Assembly: GCF_023343835.1 (NCBI RefSeq)
Contig: NC_064434.1
Location: 11,513,505 to 11,577,504 of the forward strand
DNA: 64,000 nt
Reading direction: 5' to 3'
DNA from: Lagopus muta
Taxonomy: Eukaryota > Chordata > Aves > Galliformes > Phasianidae
Part shown: positions 60,619 through 64,000 of the stretch, piece after piece
Position numbering within the stretch: the first letter of the stretch is position 1
How the letters are laid out: each line of letters opens with the position of its first letter
Position numbers and translations under genes: made by a program
Notes under the pieces: model-generated
Database searches by the model: none
What the model saw: only the letters and a program-made list of their open reading frames with translations
What the model was told of the DNA's origin: nothing

Positions 60619-63600
60619 GGCCCTGACAAAAATGCTGAATAGAGTTCTTGCTCTTGTTTGCAGTTTTTAGAGGAGCTTGAGATTAGCTGCCAGGAGGTGA
60701 GCAGCATTCCTCATGCTGGATGATCAACCCGAGAAGAGGTGGCTGACTGTCTCATCGGCCTCAATGTGCTGTTTCTTCCTGTGCTGTTCTTGATTCTGAT
60801 CATACAAGATACTTGATCTAAATGGCTGCTTGCGGCATAGTGTCCTTCAGCAGACATTCTAGGAAGTGTTGCACAGAGAGTATTTTAGAGGAGAAAAATG
60901 ACATCAAATGTTAGAGGCATAATCTGCCACTACAATTTGTCCAATACCCAGGGAATGGGTATAGATTTCCTCTGTTTCAGTCCATGGTAAAATACAAGTA
61001 GCTACTATGGCAACATCACATGGTACATTTGTTATCTTTGAACAAGAATGTGTTGAAGGAAATAGCAGATCAGTATGCCATGTGTGCTTTCATTCTCTGG
61101 AAAGTTTTCAAGGGAAAACATCTGTTCAGATATTTTTCCTTGGATTATGGCTTTAGTTTAAAAAAAAATGTGAAGAGGAAGGGATGTAATTCTCTTTCTC
61201 CATGCTCTCTTTTCTCATCTACTATAAAATTCAATGTTTTCTAAGAAAGTAGAGGTCTTGCAACCTATGCCATGCTATTTTTTCTGAATGACTTTTTCCT
61301 TTTGGATTTTAAGTAGTTTCTCCAAATGGGTAAAAACATAAATATTCATTTAATTCTTAGGCAGGGATATTGTGGGTAGGTGGGAAGTGAGGGTATGGCT
61401 GGGAAGTTAGCCAAAATCTTTCTGTACAAGCTGGAAGTATTATTTTAAGACATGAAGAGTTTTTATGTACCTACTCATAATTTTTTTTTTTTCTGAAAAA
61501 GATAATCTATGTTTAAATTATTCATCTGGAATTCAAGAAATATGTATTCAGTTCTTGGCATAATTACTCAGGGGTCATCTGTCACACTAGGCATGTTCTC
61601 TAACATTTGTGTGTATCAGACCTTCCCCACAAGATGGTAAACTACTTGGATTCCTTTCACTTAACTTCAGACATTTGCAGTATAGACATCTGAGCAAACT
61701 GCCTAGACTTCCTTTATAGTCGGTGGAAAACCATAGACACTTCCAGGGTACCATTCATCAGGATAATTTTAGACATTTAGATTAGAGTAAGGTAAATTGC
61801 ATTTTAGAAGAGCTTTTTCCTTCCCACTGATTACAAAGAAAATCCATTCAGAAGTTGGTATGCAGATTGTATATATCTACATTTGGACAGATATATTCTA
61901 CCTTTGAGAAGAAGTCTATTTCTTCACGTTCATTAGTATCTTCACTGATATGCCCCTTTCTCATGGCTTTAATTTCCATGTAATACTTGAACACAAACTA
62001 CAATTTAAAAGGAAACTATAGGAGGCTCTTTCTTAGACATCAGTGCTCTTTCTTAGACATCAAGGTAAATTTCAATCAAACTGAAGGCACACTGATGAAA
62101 AAACTGATTAAAATTAAAGAAAAAAAGGAAATAACAACAACAAAAACCACATTGGTGGCCCAAATCCCAAGAATTATCTGTATGAAATACTGGGAAAAAA
62201 ACAAGCAAACAAACAAACAAAAAGCTTGTATCATTTCAAAATGTTTTTAAAAAATTGTTGTTGATGCCTGTTATTAGAAACAAAGGTCTTCTTCTGTGTA
62301 AGATTTTCAGTTCCATGCCATGAATCATAGAATGGAAACAAAAATAGAGACAGTGACAAGGACCCATACATCACTGCAGTGGGCAAATGAAAGAGACAAG
62401 TCAACAGCCATAACCTCACATTGATGGGGTCAGCATTCAGCTCCATGGATCACCTCCATTTCAGGTGGGATGTCTTTTTGCAGCACCTGTTACTTTCTTG
62501 GGGCCAATCCAATGTTGCTCCTGCACTCAGAATCAGCACTGCCCCACCGAACACATATCTAGCTTAATTGAGACTGAAAGCATTCATTGATTGGGGAAAA
62601 ATATTCAATTAATTTCTCCATTTACGGGTACCAACTGATATCTGAGATACCCCAGTTCCTGGTGGGACAGGCAGTAGGTGCAATACAGGATTTATGAGAA
62701 CTTGTGCTCAGCTAAGAGGGCAACTGGAAACCAGATGAAACACGCTAGGCATCATAAATGAAAATAAGATACAAATATATGCACAAGTGAGCTGGGCACA
62801 CAGAGAAGAGGTAGTTACAGTTCCTATATTAAGCATTAGTATTTACTTGCTTAAACAAGGCAATTAGTCTCTCTTAAATACATTTATATACTGTCAGAAT
62901 ATTATTCGGGAGATAAAGCAAAGTTGGAAGTTCTGAATTGCCTTTTTGAGGCAGTGTTTGAGCTTTTTTTTTTTCCCAGTAACTGTAGAGTTTAAAAGGA
63001 AAGATGTGGAAATCCTGAAAAGCACCACAGTTAGGATATGAATCATTTTGCACTTCCTCTAATGGCAATAGATGCAAAGCATTTTACATGAGAAACATAT
63101 AAGCAGAAGAATCTTACTTTGGTGTTTAATTTCTTTTTCTGTACCGTACCTCAGGTAAAGGTGGAATCACTCCATGCCTACACTGTTAATTTAGATGAGC
63201 AAGAAAAAATGAGATAGTTAACTAGAACCCTCTCACAAATAGAAACAGTATAAACGTTAGTGAAAAGAATCTGAGGTGAATTTGAGAAAGCTTCAAAGCA
63301 AAGCGATGAATCTCGTTCAAGTTTTTAATCAAAAGCTAAAACATCATCTAAATGCAAAATTGGAGATTTACTGAAATCTCAATAATCATGAGACACTCTA
63401 AAGATTTGCTTACACAATTATGTCAAAAATATCTGATTTTGTGAAGATTTGTGGATAATTGTGGATGAGAATCTTCAAGTCTTACTGAAAATTTACATCC
63501 AGATTAATCACACGTGTCACCACATCAAGAAGTTTGATGCCTTAAACAGAAAACACTGAAATAGAATTAGTGAACAAAACCAGAAGTTTTATTTAAATGC

Positions 63601-63848
63601 CAAACCGTTGACTTTTGTCACAACTATCCATAGATTGCATCTTTCTGGTAGCTACACTGATATTGTAGCATCAGTAGTTTATGCCTGAGCAATTTTATGA
63701 TTCTAGAACTTACAGTAGTAATCTGAAATGCTTTGAATCAGTATCTAGAACAGCAGATGGCAAAAATTCTGAATTAATAAAATAAAATAAGTGTTTTGGA
63801 GAATACCAAGAAAATGTAGAATTGCTCTGCTCTTGGCTATGTTTTCAG
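60619..63848. other. Unique AT-rich sequence, possibly intronic
   Basis: No transposon or gene recognised. A 20-bp tandem duplication lies at 62025-62062 (CTCTTTCTTAGACATCA twice). If the exon candidate to the right is real, this is likely its upstream intron. Confidence 0.4.
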
Positions 63849-63947
63849 AGCTTCCTGGTAAAGGAACACCTTCAGTTTTTCGTGTCTGCATGGGAGACTC
63901 TGGAAATACAAGACTTCTGTTTGTAAAGGATGGGAGGTGTGGATATG
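63849..63947 (+). CDS. Candidate internal coding exon, gene unknown
   Basis: A 99-nt block preceded by a good acceptor (CTCTTGGCTATGTTTTCAG ending at 63848) and followed by the strong donor GTGAGT at 63948. Only one frame is open; it enters in phase 1 and leaves in phase 1, a symmetric exon of 33 codons. It encodes LPGKGTPSVFRVC followed by MGDSGNTRLLFVKDGRCGYG, with a pattern of Gly, Cys and alternating hydrophobic residues that looks like a piece of a structured, possibly extracellular, domain. Phase 1-1 exons are common in modular extracellular proteins. I do not recognise the family. The rest of the gene would lie mostly beyond the window's right edge or across large introns. Confidence 0.45.
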
Positions 63948-64000
63948 GTGAGTGCTGCTACTTGGAAGATCCCTTATTGCAGTAGGTATTGTTCTGATTT

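Noticed and set aside
1..64000. CRISPR arrays, bacterial operons, tRNA or rRNA genes
   Set aside because: No regularly spaced repeats, cloverleaf-like B-box pairs or rRNA-like stretches were recognised. The window is vertebrate in character. The tRNA-like word at 42391-42408 is the retroviral primer binding site.

Overview
The window looks like AT-rich, gene-poor vertebrate DNA from a bird, most likely a galliform such as chicken. The evidence is about a dozen CR1 LINE fragments ending in the CR1 3' octamer (ATTCTATG-type repeats), and an endogenous retrovirus whose envelope TM remnant is alpharetrovirus-like. Species is an inference; nothing here names it. No complete host gene is visible. 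Two short stretches have the form of spliced exons (6498-6582 and 63849-63947, plus strand), so the window may lie in large introns of one gene or between genes.

Layout: 1-4639 is unique sequence with a 377-bp GGAA/GGGA microsatellite (724-1100). Truncated CR1 copies lie at 4640-5674 (-), 16480-16770 (two fragments in opposite orientation), 17791-18903 (two copies, -), 26568-26902 (+), 28660-30946 (+, longest), 32710-33430 (two, -), 55488-56432 (-), 59104-59212 (two 3' ends head to head) and 60340-60618 (+). Two related LTR-like repeats lie at 33709-34069 and 54103-54430. A near-perfect DNA hairpin (24-bp arms) lies at 53695-53756. The rest is AT-rich unique DNA.

The main object is a 4167-bp endogenous retrovirus on the minus strand, 38616-42782. 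Its two 372-bp LTRs look identical and it is flanked by an exact 6-bp target duplication (ATAAGA). It has an 18/18 tRNA-Lys3-type primer binding site, a polypurine tract, and a gag-pro-pol layout of betaretroviral type with two successive -1 frameshift sites. The first, G GGA AAC, is followed by a convincing H-type pseudoknot; the second, G GGT TTT, sits just before the pro stop. Pro carries a dUTPase with all five motifs and an aspartic protease with DTGA. The reverse transcriptase is cut off after its fingers region and joined in frame to an alpharetrovirus-like TM envelope subunit with a CX6CC motif and a membrane span. Reverse transcriptase catalytic core, RNase H, integrase and SU are missing. 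Gag is interrupted by a single in-frame TGA after the matrix-like part. The copy is therefore young but non-autonomous: cis signals and most gag-pro coding survive, while enzymes for copying and integration would have to come from elsewhere.
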